Part shown: in pieces, positions 33,938 through 42,458 of the stretch | Layout of the letters: each line of letters opens with the position of its first letter | Numbering within the stretch: position 1 is the first letter of the stretch | From: Sphingomonas mali NBRC 15500 | GTDB taxonomy: Bacteria > Pseudomonadota > Alphaproteobacteria > Sphingomonadales > Sphingomonadaceae | Assembly: GCF_001598415.1 (NCBI RefSeq) | Contig: NZ_BCYX01000021.1 | Span: 1 to 64,000, forward strand | Direction of reading: 5' to 3' | Length of the DNA stretch: 64,000 bases | Made by a program: the position numbers and the translations under genes | The notes under the pieces: model-generated | What the model was told of the DNA's origin: nothing | The model's input: only the letters and a program-made list of their open reading frames with translations | Database searches by the model: none

Positions 33938-34474
33938 GTGCCGCATCGCCAGTCCCCGATCCCAACTTTGTGGCTGATGACCGACGAGCGGCTCGGCGAG
34001 GGGCTATGGGCGGCGCTGCGGCGGCTGCCACGGGGAAGCGGCGTGGTGTTCCGGCATTATGCGACGGCGGCGCGGGAGCGGCGGGCGGTGTTTCGGCGCG
34101 TCGCGCGCGTCGCGCGAGCGCGCGGGCTGGTGGTGGTGCGGGCCGGGGAGCGGGCTGGATTCGGCGAGGATGGGGTGCATGGCGCGGCCGGGGGGAGTGG
34201 GCTGCGAACAGCGCCGGCGCATGATCGGCGGGAAGCGGTAGCGGCGGTACGGCGCGGGGCGGAGGTGCTGTTCGTGTCGCCGGTGTTCGCGACTCGGTCG
34301 CATCCTGGGGCTGAGGTGCTGGGGGGGCGGAAGGCGCGGCGGATTGCTCAAGGCTTGCCGGTGGTGGTGATTGCGCTTGGCGGGATGGATGCGCGGAGGT
34401 TTCGGAAGCTCGCCGGGTTCGAGGGGTGGGCGGCGATCGATGCGTGGGGCTCGCGGGGTAGCGGCGCGAAGTGA
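33938..34474 (+). CDS. Thiamine phosphate synthase/TenI-like protein
   Basis: A 178-residue protein of the ThiE/TenI TIM-barrel superfamily, shorter than the about 210 residues of true ThiE. Visible pieces are LWLMTDERLGEGLWAAL at the N terminus, GSGVVFRHYATAARERR, AHDRREAVAAVRRGAEVLFVSP, VFATRSHPGAEVLGGRKA and VIALGGMDARRF. The usual GPxxxTxTK and HLGQxD motifs of ThiE are altered, so catalysis is doubtful. Start GTG 33938 is tentative, 22 bp from the divergent YggS gene; ATG 33977 is an alternative. The stop codon lies in the loop of a hairpin repeat. Confidence 0.75.
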   Translation: MPHRQSPIPTLWLMTDERLGEGLWAALRRLPRGSGVVFRHYATAARERRAVFRRVARVARARGLVVVRAGERAGFGEDGVHGAAGGSGLRTAPAHDRREAVAAVRRGAEVLFVSPVFATRSHPGAEVLGGRKARRIAQGLPVVVIALGGMDARRFRKLAGFEGWAAIDAWGSRGSGAK

Positions 34475-34484
34475 ATTCGCGCCG
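34462..34484. repeat. Short hairpin repeat, copy A
   Basis: CGGCGCGAA-GTGAA-TTCGCGCCG, a perfect 9-bp stem with a 5-nt loop. The TGA inside the loop is the stop codon of the ThiE/TenI-like gene. The same hairpin with the same loop, also preceded by TAG or ATAG, recurs at 48113-48135. Confidence 0.65.
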
Positions 34485-34562
34485 CCGTCGATCCTCGCTA
34501 CGCGAGGTCGGCCGAGCCCGTTTCGGGGCGCGATTTAACTGCGTTAAATCCCTGAAACGGGC

Positions 34563-35252
34563 TTAGAACCTGAACGCGGTTCCGACGTACACCGCCTGGC
34601 TGTCGCGCTGCGCGTCGGGCAGCGGGGCGAGGCGATCGCGATCCTGCGACTTGTAGCGGACACCCGCGGTCACATCGAGATTGCGGCTGAGCGAGTAGGA
34701 CCCACCGACATCGATCGAATCCTTGGGCAGATAGCCCGCCAGGCGCGCATCGCCGATCGTCGTGCGCTCGCTGGTCGCTTTCAGCTTGGTGCTGCGGCGG
34801 ACCGAGAAGCTGGTGCCGATATCGATCGGCTTGCGGCCGACCGGGCTCGCGGCCAGCTCGATCTTGAGATCGCTCGGCGTCACCACATGCTTGACCGGCG
34901 CGTTGCGGCCGAGATCATAAGCGATCGGCGCCAGGCCGACCGAGTCGGTATCGAGCGACGGCGCGCCGCGCAGCGTCACGACACCGGTCTTGACTGCCGG
35001 CGGCGGCGTCACGCGGCGTTGCGTGCCACGCGATTCGGCCGGCGTGAATCGGAACGGAGTCGCGTCGAGCCCGTTGCGCGCGATCAGCGCGGCAAGCTTG
35101 GGATCGGCCGACGCCGGCGTGAAGAAGGACGCGACAGGGCGCGAAATCAGCCGCTTGGCGGTATCGGGCGCGCCGATCGCGGGCACGGCAAACGCGGCGG
35201 TGACAGCCAGTGCCCCCACAACGGTTCCGAAAATTGCCCGCTTCCCAACCAC
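34563..35252 (-). CDS. Secreted, probably outer-membrane protein of unknown function
   Basis: A 229-residue protein with an N-terminal signal peptide (about 1-28, cleavage near IGA|PD). The central part is low in known motifs; from about residue 120 it has alternating hydrophobic strands such as YSLSRNLDVTAGVRYKSQDRD, and it ends VYVGTAFRF with a terminal Phe, which suggests a small outer-membrane beta-barrel or barrel-like C-terminal domain. The start is GTG at 35252. No family is recognised. It is flanked by a ThiE/TenI-like gene and, divergently, the DUF3576 lipoprotein gene. Confidence 0.7.
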   Translation of the reverse strand: MVGKRAIFGTVVGALAVTAAFAVPAIGAPDTAKRLISRPVASFFTPASADPKLAALIARNGLDATPFRFTPAESRGTQRRVTPPPAVKTGVVTLRGAPSLDTDSVGLAPIAYDLGRNAPVKHVVTPSDLKIELAASPVGRKPIDIGTSFSVRRSTKLKATSERTTIGDARLAGYLPKDSIDVGGSYSLSRNLDVTAGVRYKSQDRDRLAPLPDAQRDSQAVYVGTAFRF

Positions 35253-35448
35253 GATTGGTTCCCTGCGACTCCAATAGTCATACGAGCCCTAACACGGTTC
35301 GATCCCGACTCGCCACAGGTGATCGCGTTTTTCCGCCAAGTGTTGCATCGCGTCCACAGACTCGTTCTCGCCTCTCGGCGCTTGCGGCGGGCGGCCCTGT
35401 GTCTATAGATGCGCGATAATCTCCCCCTTTCGTATCAGGGAACGACCG

Positions 35449-35886
35449 ATGACCCTTCTGCGCCGTGCCGCGTATCTGGCCCTCCCGCTCTCGCTGATGG
35501 CGTGCGCACACCACCGGGGAGGTCCCGCCAAGGCCGACATCGCCGCGTCGAAGGTAACGACGATCGGCGTCAACGCCTATCTGTGGCGCGCGACCCTCGA
35601 CACGCTGAGCTTCATGCCGCTGCTGCAGACCGATTCCAACGGCGGCGTCATCGTCACCGACTGGTACGTCAACCCGCGCTCGCCCGGCGAGCGGATGAAG
35701 GTCACGGTGTCGATCCTCGACCAGGATCTGCGCGCCGATGCTGTCCGCGTCGCGGCGCTGCGCGAAGTCAGCACCAACGGCCAGTGGGTTGCGGCCCCGG
35801 TCCAGGCGGCGACGGTGCAGAAGCTCGAGGACGTGATCCTTACGCGCGCCCGCGACCTTCGTCGCCAGGCCATCGCACCCAAATAA
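35449..35886 (+). CDS. DUF3576 lipoprotein
   Basis: A 145-residue predicted lipoprotein with lipobox LSLMAC (Cys19) and a DUF3576 domain: GVNAYLWRATLDTLSFMPL (about 44-62), NGGVIVTDWY (about 68-77), and an ERMKVTVSILDQDLRADAV stretch. The fold resembles other DUF3576 envelope proteins, of unknown biochemical role, usually found just before leuS, lptE and holA in alphaproteobacteria, as here (48 bp to leuS). The context suggests a link with outer-membrane assembly. Confidence 0.88.
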   Translation: MTLLRRAAYLALPLSLMACAHHRGGPAKADIAASKVTTIGVNAYLWRATLDTLSFMPLLQTDSNGGVIVTDWYVNPRSPGERMKVTVSILDQDLRADAVRVAALREVSTNGQWVAAPVQAATVQKLEDVILTRARDLRRQAIAPK

Positions 35887-35934
35887 GCAAGAACCCGGCG
35901 GGCGGGTAATGCCCGCCCAGCAGGATAGACCCTA

Positions 35935-38427
35935 ATGTCGCGCTTCAACCCGCTGAAAGCGGATGCCCACTGGCAAAGGATCTGGGACGAGTCCCAGACT
36001 TTTGCCGCGCGAGACGATTCGCCCAAGCCCAAAAGCTATGTGCTCGAGATGTTTCCCTACCCCTCGGGGCGGATTCACATGGGCCATGTCCGCAACTACA
36101 CGATGGGCGACGTGCTCGCGCGCTATCGGCGGATGAAGGGGATGGAAGTGCTCCACCCGATGGGGTGGGACGCGTTCGGCATGCCGGCCGAAAATGCCGC
36201 GATGGAAAAGCACGTCCATCCCGGCGGCTGGACCCGCCAGAATATCGCGACGATGAAGGCGCAGCTGAAACGGTTGGGCTTCGCGCTCGACTGGTCGCGC
36301 GAGATCGCGACGTGCGAGCCCGATTATTACGGCCAGGAACAGGCGCTGTTCCTCGACATGCTCGCCGCCGGCCTGGTCTATCGTCGCGAATCGGCGGTCA
36401 ATTGGGATCCGGTCGACATGACCGTGCTGGCCAATGAGCAAGTGATCGACGGCCGCGGCTGGCGGTCGGGCGCGCTGGTCGAGAAGCGCAAGCTCAACCA
36501 GTGGTTCCTCAAGATCACCCAATTCGCCGACGAATTGCTCGAGGGACTGAAGGGGCTCGATCACTGGCCCGACAAGGTCCGGGTGATGCAGGAGAATTGG
36601 ATCGGCAAGAGCCAGGGGCTGCAATTCGCCTGGTCCCTGTCCGACGGCGGCTCGGTCGAGGTATTCTCGACGCGCCCCGACACGATCTTCGGCGCGAGCT
36701 TCATCGCGGTCGCCGCCGACCATCCGATCGCGCAGGCCGCCGCTGCTCGCGATCCCGACGCCGTCAAGTTCATCGAGTTGTGCAAGCAGGGCGGGACCAC
36801 CGCCGCCGAGCTCGAGACGCAGGAGAAGCTCGGCTACGACACCGGCATCACCGCGACGCATCCCTTTGATCCGGCGTGGAAAATCCCGGTCTATATCGCA
36901 AATTTCGTGCTGATGGAGTACGGCACCGGCGCGGTGTTCGGCGTGCCCGCGCACGACCAGCGCGATTTCGAATTCGCGACCAAATACCATCTGCCGATCC
37001 GTCGCGTCGTGTCGGACGGCGACAAGACCGATCCCGATTTCGTCGATGCCGAGGCCTATTCGGGTCCGGGCACGATCGTGAACTCGCACTTCCTCGATGG
37101 CATGGACGTCGAGGACGCCAAGCGCGAGGTGATCATCCGTGCCGAAGCGGGCGGCTGGGGCAAGGGCACTACCGTCTATCGCCTGCGCGACTGGGGAGTC
37201 AGCCGCCAGCGTTACTGGGGCACGCCGATCCCGATCGTGCATTGCGACCAATGCGGCGCGGTGCCGGTGCCACGCGACCAGCTGCCGGTGGTGCTGCCCG
37301 AGGATGTCGCCTTCGACATTCCCGGCAATCCGCTCGACCGCCATCCGACCTGGAAGCATGTCGATTGCCCGTCCTGCGGCGGCAAGGCCGTGCGCGAGAC
37401 CGACACGCTCGACACGTTCGCCGATTCGTCGTGGTATTTCATCCGCTTCGCCAGCCAGCCCAAGGACAAGCCGTTCGACCGCGCAATGGCCGAGCAATGG
37501 CTGCCGGTCGGGCAATATATCGGCGGGGTCGAGCACGCGATCCTGCACTTGCTCTACGCCCGCTTCTGGACGCGCGCGCTCAAGCATATCGGCATGCTCG
37601 ACATCGCCGAGCCGTTCGCCGGGCTGTTCACCCAGGGGATGGTCACGCACGAGACCTACAAGTCGGTCGAGGGCAAATGGCTCAGCCCCGACGACGTGCG
37701 CGACGGCAAGGAAATCGCCACGGGACAGCCGATCACGGTCGGCCGCACCGAGAAGATGTCCAAGTCGAAGAAGAACACGATCGATCCCGAGCCGATCGTC
37801 GATCAATATGGCGCCGACGCGACGCGCTGGTTCATGCTGTCCGATTCGCCGCCCGAGCGCGACCTCGCCTGGTCCGAGGCCGGGATCGAGGGCTCGTGGC
37901 GCTTCGTCCAGCGGCTGTGGCGCCTGGTCGACGGCATCGAGGAGGGCGAGGGCAATGACGTCGCGCTCGACCGCAAGCTGGCCCAGACGATCGCCGGCGT
38001 CGCCGTCGATATCGAGGCGCTGCAGTTCAACAAGGCAGTCGCCAAGCTCTACGAACTGGTCAACGCGATCGAAAAGGCCAAGCCCTCCGCGTCGCGCAGC
38101 AACGCCATCCGGACATTGGTCCGCCTGGTCTCGCCGATGACCCCGCATCTCGCCGAGGAAGCCTGGGCAGCGATGGGGGAATCTGGCCTGGTCGCCAATG
38201 CCGATTGGCCGTCCTATGATCCGGCATTGCTGGTCGAGGACGAGGTGACGATCGCGGTGCAGGTCAACGGCAAGCTGCGCGATACGCTCGTGATGCCCAA
38301 GGGCAGCGACAAAGCGGTGGTCGAGGCTGCGGCGCGCGCCAATCCCAACGTGCTTCGCATCCTGGACGGCGCCGAACCGAAGAAGGTGATTGTCGTGCCC
38401 GATCGTCTGGTCAATCTGGTCGCATGA
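35935..38427 (+). CDS. leuS: Leucyl-tRNA synthetase
   Basis: An 830-residue class I synthetase. The HIGH signature appears as HMGH at residues 48-51 ([16 protein letters not shown]), the KMSKS loop (KMSKSKKNT) at about 607-611, and the CP1 editing domain lies between about 220 and 400 with [15 protein letters not shown] near 325. [11 protein letters not shown] and the C-terminal ITVQVNGK-like segment ([12 protein letters not shown]) are standard. Length is slightly below E. coli LeuS (860). Its stop overlaps the lptE start by 4 bp. Confidence 0.97.
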   Translation: MSRFNPLKADAHWQRIWDESQTFAARDDSPKPKSYVLEMFPYPSGRIHMGHVRNYTMGDVLARYRRMKGMEVLHPMGWDAFGMPAENAAMEKHVHPGGWTRQNIATMKAQLKRLGFALDWSREIATCEPDYYGQEQALFLDMLAAGLVYRRESAVNWDPVDMTVLANEQVIDGRGWRSGALVEKRKLNQWFLKITQFADELLEGLKGLDHWPDKVRVMQENWIGKSQGLQFAWSLSDGGSVEVFSTRPDTIFGASFIAVAADHPIAQAAAARDPDAVKFIELCKQGGTTAAELETQEKLGYDTGITATHPFDPAWKIPVYIANFVLMEYGTGAVFGVPAHDQRDFEFATKYHLPIRRVVSDGDKTDPDFVDAEAYSGPGTIVNSHFLDGMDVEDAKREVIIRAEAGGWGKGTTVYRLRDWGVSRQRYWGTPIPIVHCDQCGAVPVPRDQLPVVLPEDVAFDIPGNPLDRHPTWKHVDCPSCGGKAVRETDTLDTFADSSWYFIRFASQPKDKPFDRAMAEQWLPVGQYIGGVEHAILHLLYARFWTRALKHIGMLDIAEPFAGLFTQGMVTHETYKSVEGKWLSPDDVRDGKEIATGQPITVGRTEKMSKSKKNTIDPEPIVDQYGADATRWFMLSDSPPERDLAWSEAGIEGSWRFVQRLWRLVDGIEEGEGNDVALDRKLAQTIAGVAVDIEALQFNKAVAKLYELVNAIEKAKPSASRSNAIRTLVRLVSPMTPHLAEEAWAAMGESGLVANADWPSYDPALLVEDEVTIAVQVNGKLRDTLVMPKGSDKAVVEAAARANPNVLRILDGAEPKKVIVVPDRLVNLVA

Positions 38428-38921
38428 AGCGACTCGCGCTCCTCCTCGCGCTGGCGACCGCCGGCTGTGGCCTCCATCCGCTCTATGAAGGCGGCGCCTC
38501 GGGCCCGGTCGCGTCCAGCCTGGCGCGAGTCGAGGTCGCGCCGATTTCCGGGAAGAACGGCTATCTGCTGTCGACCGCGTTGCGCGATCGCCTGCCGTCA
38601 CGCAGCGGCGAGCCGGCGCTGTACCGGCTCGAGGTCAAGCTCGACGATTCGATCACCGGCCTGGGCGTGAAGCGCGACGACACCATCACGCGCGAGCGCC
38701 GGTCGCTGCGCGCGCGGTATCAATTGGTCAACGCCTCGAGCGGCGAAGTGCTGGTCGATGCGACCGCGGGGTCGGATGCCGGCATCGACGTGGTCAATTC
38801 GGAATATGCCACGATCGCGGCCGAAAACACCGCGCTCGAAAATCTGTCGCAGATCGTCGCCGATCAGATCGTCACGCGGATCGCCGTCTATCAGCGCCGC
38901 GCCGCCGCTTCGGCGAAGTGA
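38424..38921 (+). CDS. lptE: LPS-assembly lipoprotein LptE
   Basis: A 165-residue outer-membrane lipoprotein with lipobox ATAGC (Cys15) and the short [10 protein letters not shown] signature of alphaproteobacterial LptE. The LptE fold is suggested by [25 protein letters not shown] (about 34-58, quoted in part) and a C-terminal helix [19 protein letters not shown]. With LptD it forms the plug-and-barrel that inserts lipopolysaccharide (or the glycosphingolipid equivalent in sphingomonads) into the outer leaflet. Overlaps leuS and holA by 4 bp each. Confidence 0.88.
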   Translation: MKRLALLLALATAGCGLHPLYEGGASGPVASSLARVEVAPISGKNGYLLSTALRDRLPSRSGEPALYRLEVKLDDSITGLGVKRDDTITRERRSLRARYQLVNASSGEVLVDATAGSDAGIDVVNSEYATIAAENTALENLSQIVADQIVTRIAVYQRRAAASAK

Positions 38922-39937
38922 AAGCGTCAGAAAATCAATTAGTTAACTCGCTGGATTCGGCCGCGCCGGCGATCCGGCTATACCTGCTCCACGGCCCCGA
39001 CGAAGCGGGTGCGGCGGACTATGCCACGCGGCTCGGCCGTGCGCTCGGCGCCGATGCCGAAAAGGTCGCGATGGAAGGGCCAGCGCTGCGCGGCGATCCG
39101 GGAAAGCTCGTCGACGAGGCGCGGTCGCTCGCTTTGTTCGGCGGCCGGCGCTGGATCCTGGTCGCCAATGCCGGCGACGAATCGCTCGAAGCGGCGCAAT
39201 TGCTGCTCGCCGAGCCCCAGGTCGAGCATCCGGTAGTGATGATCGGGCCAGGGCTGCGCACCACCTCGAAGCTCGTCCAGTTCGCGATCGCGCAACCGGC
39301 GGCGATGAGCTTCGCCTGTTACATTCCCGACGGCGCCAATGCCGAGCGGATGGTGGTCGGAATCGCGCGCGAATACGGCCTGCGCCCGACTCCTACCGCG
39401 ATCCGGCGGTTGATGGCGGCATCGGGCGGCGACCGCAGCGTGATCGCGCGCGAAGTGGAGAAGCTCGCGCTCTATCTCGACGCAGCGACCGACCGGCCGC
39501 GCGAGCTCGACGACGACGCGCTCGACGCGCTCGGCGCCGATCTCGGCGAATCGCAAATGTCCGACGTGGTCGACGCCGCCCTCGAGGGGCGCGTCCACGA
39601 TATCGCGCGCGAGCTCGCCCGATTCGCCGATTCGGGCGGCGCGGCGATCCCGTTGCTGCGCCAGATCGTCCGCAAACTGATGACGCTGGCGGCGATGCGC
39701 GCCGAGGTCGATGCGGGCAAGCAGCCGTCGGTCGTGGTCAAGGCGCGGCGAGTCCATTTTCGCGAAGAGCCGGGGATGATCCGCCAGGTGCAGAAATGGA
39801 AATCGCCCGATATCGCCGCCGCGATCGACCGACTGCGGCGTGCCGAACGCCAGCTGATGGCCCCAGGCGGGGCAGGGGAATTGCTCTCCGACGTCGCCAT
39901 CACCGAAACGACGCGCGCTGCGGCGCGGATGCGGTAG
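38918..39937 (+). CDS. holA: DNA polymerase III delta subunit
   Basis: A 339-residue clamp-loader subunit that opens the beta sliding clamp. It begins with GTG overlapping the lptE stop (GTGA). The AAA-like N-terminal region has IRLYLLHGPDEAGAADYATRL (quoted loosely) and ALFGGRRWILVAN; the middle has IRRLMAASGGDRSVIAREVEKL typical of HolA; the C-terminal helical collar domain spans about 225-339. It closes the DUF3576-leuS-lptE-holA unit. Confidence 0.93.
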   Translation: MKASENQLVNSLDSAAPAIRLYLLHGPDEAGAADYATRLGRALGADAEKVAMEGPALRGDPGKLVDEARSLALFGGRRWILVANAGDESLEAAQLLLAEPQVEHPVVMIGPGLRTTSKLVQFAIAQPAAMSFACYIPDGANAERMVVGIAREYGLRPTPTAIRRLMAASGGDRSVIAREVEKLALYLDAATDRPRELDDDALDALGADLGESQMSDVVDAALEGRVHDIARELARFADSGGAAIPLLRQIVRKLMTLAAMRAEVDAGKQPSVVVKARRVHFREEPGMIRQVQKWKSPDIAAAIDRLRRAERQLMAPGGAGELLSDVAITETTRAAARMR

Positions 39938-39948
39938 TTATTTGGACT

Positions 39949-40154
39949 CGCACAAAGACACGAAGACGCAAAGAAGGTTCGCGCAGAGGCGCAGAGAACG
40001 TGGTGATTTTTAAAGAGCCTCGCTTTGCGAGGCTCATGGTTGAATCGTCGCGTTGAATCTCGCCATCGCGCAGAGTGAAAACACCTCTGCGCCCTCCGCG
40101 CCTCTGCGCGAACCCAATCAAACCTTCTTCTTTGTGCCTTTGCGTCTTTGTGCG
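39949..40154. repeat. Long palindromic element, family 3 copy 1
   Basis: A 206-bp element between convergent holA and parB. Terminal arms CGCACAAAGACACGAAGACG / CGTCTTTGTGCG are inverted; next inside are GCGCAGAGGCGCAGAG / CTCTGCGC repeats, and the centre is the hairpin GAGCCTCGC-TTT-GCGAGGCTC (40015-40035). Built from a roughly 8-9 bp AAGGCGCA-like unit. A second copy lies at 58325-58550. Confidence 0.8.
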
Positions 40155-40162
40155 CGAAAATC

Positions 40163-41068
40163 TTAAAGCGGCTCGCCAGTCAGCCGCTGGCAGACCATGT
40201 CGAGTTGATCGAGCGTCGAATAGGTGACCGTCAGCGTCCCGCCCTTGGGGCTGTAGGTGATCTTCACGCCCAGCCCGATGACGTCGGTCAATTGGCGTTC
40301 GAGCGCGGCGATATCGGCGTTGCGCCCGTGACTGCCACCCCCGCCGCCGCCATGGCCGCCAGACATCCCGTCGTCCTTCGCCGCCTTGGCCAGCCGCTCG
40401 GTCTCGCGCACCGACAGGCCGCGGGCGACCACGTCGGCCGCGAGGCGCTCGACATCGGGCACGCCGATCAGCGCGCGGGCATGCCCCATGTCGATCCTGC
40501 CGTCGGTCAGCAGCGACAGGACAGATTCGGGAAGATCAAGCAATCTCAACAAGTTAGCTACATGACTGCGCGACTTGTGGACCAGCTTCGCCAGCGCTTC
40601 CTGGGTATGGCCGAATTCGTTGATCAGGCGCTTGTACGCATCGGCCTCTTCGACCGCATTGAGATCGCGCCGCTGAATATTTTCGAGCAGCGCGATTTCG
40701 AACGTGTCCGCATCGTCGAGCTCGCGGACGATCACCGGGACTTCGTGCAATCGCGCGCGCTGGGCCGCGCGCCAGCGGCGCTCGCCGGCGACGATCTGGT
40801 AGTTGCGGCCATGCGGGCGGACCAGAATCGGCTGGAGCACGCCGCGCGCCGCGATCGACTGCGCCAGTTCCTCCAGCGCGGCTTCGTCGAACACGCGGCG
40901 CGGCTGGCCCGGCTGCGGCGTCAGCGCGCCCACCGGGAGCATGCGGATGCCCGCAGGCGTTTCGCCGCCGCCCACCGTCGGTACGGCCTCGGGCGCGATG
41001 TCGCCGAGCAAGGCATTGAGCCCGCGGCCGAGGCTGGGGCGAGGTTTGCGGGGTGCTTCGGTCGTCAT
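40163..41068 (-). CDS. parB: Chromosome partitioning protein ParB
   Basis: A 301-residue CTP-dependent DNA clamp that loads at parS and spreads to organise the origin region. N-terminal tail RPSLGRGLNALLGD (the ParA-stimulating, Arg-containing segment), then PGQPRRVFDEAALEELAQSI, the CTP-binding GERRWRAAQRA box (about 114-124), ENIQRRDLNAVEEA, a helix-turn-helix HTQEALAKLVHKSRSHVANLLRL (about 158-180, quoted loosely), a Gly/His-rich linker and the dimer domain at the end. Start at 41068 overlaps the parA stop by 4 bp. Three parS-like sites lie 1-4.5 kb away. Confidence 0.96.
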   Translation of the reverse strand: MTTEAPRKPRPSLGRGLNALLGDIAPEAVPTVGGGETPAGIRMLPVGALTPQPGQPRRVFDEAALEELAQSIAARGVLQPILVRPHGRNYQIVAGERRWRAAQRARLHEVPVIVRELDDADTFEIALLENIQRRDLNAVEEADAYKRLINEFGHTQEALAKLVHKSRSHVANLLRLLDLPESVLSLLTDGRIDMGHARALIGVPDVERLAADVVARGLSVRETERLAKAAKDDGMSGGHGGGGGGSHGRNADIAALERQLTDVIGLGVKITYSPKGGTLTVTYSTLDQLDMVCQRLTGEPL

Positions 41069-41850
41069 GCCGCGATCGCCGGGGCCGCAGGGGGCAGGCG
41101 CCCGATCAACTCGCGCGCCAGCGCCATATAGGCTTCGGAACCCGAACAGCGATAATCGTAGATCAGGGCGGGCAGCCCATGGCTGGGCGCCTCCGACAAG
41201 CGAACGTTGCGCGGGATCACCGTGTCGAACACCACCTTGCCCAGCACCGCCCGGACGTCGGCCGAGACCTGGTCGGTCAGCCGGTTGCGGCGGTCGTACA
41301 TGGTGAGCGCGACGCCCAGGATCGCTAGGCCGGGATTGAATCGCGAGCGGATGCGTTCGACCGTCGACAGCAACTGGCTCAGCCCTTCGAGCGCGAAGAA
41401 TTCGCATTGCAACGGCACGAGCAGCGAATCGGCCGCGACCATCGCGTTGATCGTCAGCAAGCCAAGCGAGGGGGGACAGTCGATCAACACGACATCCCAG
41501 CGATCGCTGGCCACTTCGAGCGCATGGTCGAGCCGGTGCGTGCGCTCCTCATAGTCGACCAATTCGATTTCGGCGCCCGACAGGTCGACCGTCGCCGGCA
41601 CGATGTCCAGATGTGGCACCACGGTCGCCATCACCGCCTCAACCACCGAGGCTTCGCCGACCAGGACGTCGTAGCTCGATTTCTTGCGGTCGGCGCGGTG
41701 AATGCCGAGCCCGGTCGAGGCATTGCCTTGCGGGTCGAGGTCGATGATGAGGACGCGCTTGTCGGTCGCCGCCAGCGCGGTTCCGAGGTTGATCGCCGTC
41801 GTGGTCTTGCCCACGCCGCCCTTCTGGTTGGCCACGGCAATGACGGTCAT
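41065..41850 (-). CDS. parA: Chromosome partitioning ATPase ParA
   Basis: A 261-residue deviant Walker ATPase that drives segregation of ParB-parS. The P-loop KGGVGKTTTA is at residues 10-19 with the signature Lys first, the A' motif RVLIIDLDPQGNAS at about 32-45, and Walker B WDVVLIDCPPSLG at about 117-129. Overlaps parB downstream and rsmG upstream by 4 bp each, so rsmG-parA-parB is translated as one coupled unit. Confidence 0.97.
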   Translation of the reverse strand: MTVIAVANQKGGVGKTTTAINLGTALAATDKRVLIIDLDPQGNASTGLGIHRADRKKSSYDVLVGEASVVEAVMATVVPHLDIVPATVDLSGAEIELVDYEERTHRLDHALEVASDRWDVVLIDCPPSLGLLTINAMVAADSLLVPLQCEFFALEGLSQLLSTVERIRSRFNPGLAILGVALTMYDRRNRLTDQVSADVRAVLGKVVFDTVIPRNVRLSEAPSHGLPALIYDYRCSGSEAYMALARELIGRLPPAAPAIAA

Positions 41851-42458
41851 CGCGCCCGTACTCCGCGCGCGATCACGATGCTCGATTCAGGATCGGTGAT
41901 GCTCTGTTCCACGTGGAACATTCCATGCCATCTTTGCTTGGCGCGCGCCACCTCTTCGCGCGCCGCTCGTCCCTTGGGTAGCAGCCAAAGTGTCTCATTG
42001 CTGGCGCATTGCGCTGCCGACGCGATTATCTGTGCCACCTGCGCGACCGCCCGCGCCGAGATCACCGCGACGCGCTCATGCACGTTTTCGACTTTGCCGG
42101 TGATCACCTCGACCTGGGGGAGGGCAAGTGCCGCGGCGGTTTCGCGCAGGAAATCGGCGCGCAACCGGCGCGGCTCGACCAGGATGAAGCGGCGTTGGGG
42201 CTGCACCGCAGCCAGCGCGAGGCCGGGAAAGCCGGCGCCGGTGCCAATATCGAGCCAGTCACCGTCGTCAGGCGCCAGCGGTGCGAGTTGTAGTGAATCG
42301 ACGATGTGCCGCGACCAGATCGTCGCCAGGGTCGAGCGCGCGATCAGATTCTGCTGGTCGCTTTCCACTGTGACGATCGCCGCCAGATGGTCGAGCCGCC
42401 CGATCGCCTCGGCATCGAACCGCGCCGTCGCCCAATTTCGCGCCTCCTCCTCGGTCAT
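41847..42458 (-). CDS. rsmG: 16S rRNA (guanine527-N7)-methyltransferase
   Basis: A 203-residue Rossmann methyltransferase (old name gidB). It uses S-adenosylmethionine bound by WLDIGTGAGFPGLALA (about 67-82), followed by RFILVEPRRLRADFLRETA. The segment MFHVEQ near the C terminus is encoded by an embedded parS-like site. Loss of RsmG gives low-level streptomycin resistance in many bacteria. Start at 42458 overlaps the mnmG stop by 4 bp. Confidence 0.95.
   Translation of the reverse strand: MTEEEARNWATARFDAEAIGRLDHLAAIVTVESDQQNLIARSTLATIWSRHIVDSLQLAPLAPDDGDWLDIGTGAGFPGLALAAVQPQRRFILVEPRRLRADFLRETAAALALPQVEVITGKVENVHERVAVISARAVAQVAQIIASAAQCASNETLWLLPKGRAAREEVARAKQRWHGMFHVEQSITDPESSIVIARGVRAR
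41905..41920. promoter_or_regulatory. parS site 1 (perfect palindrome)
   Basis: TGTTCCACGTGGAACA, a perfect 16-bp palindrome matching the bacterial parS consensus TGTTYCACGTGRAACA. It lies inside the 3' end of rsmG. Confidence 0.88.
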
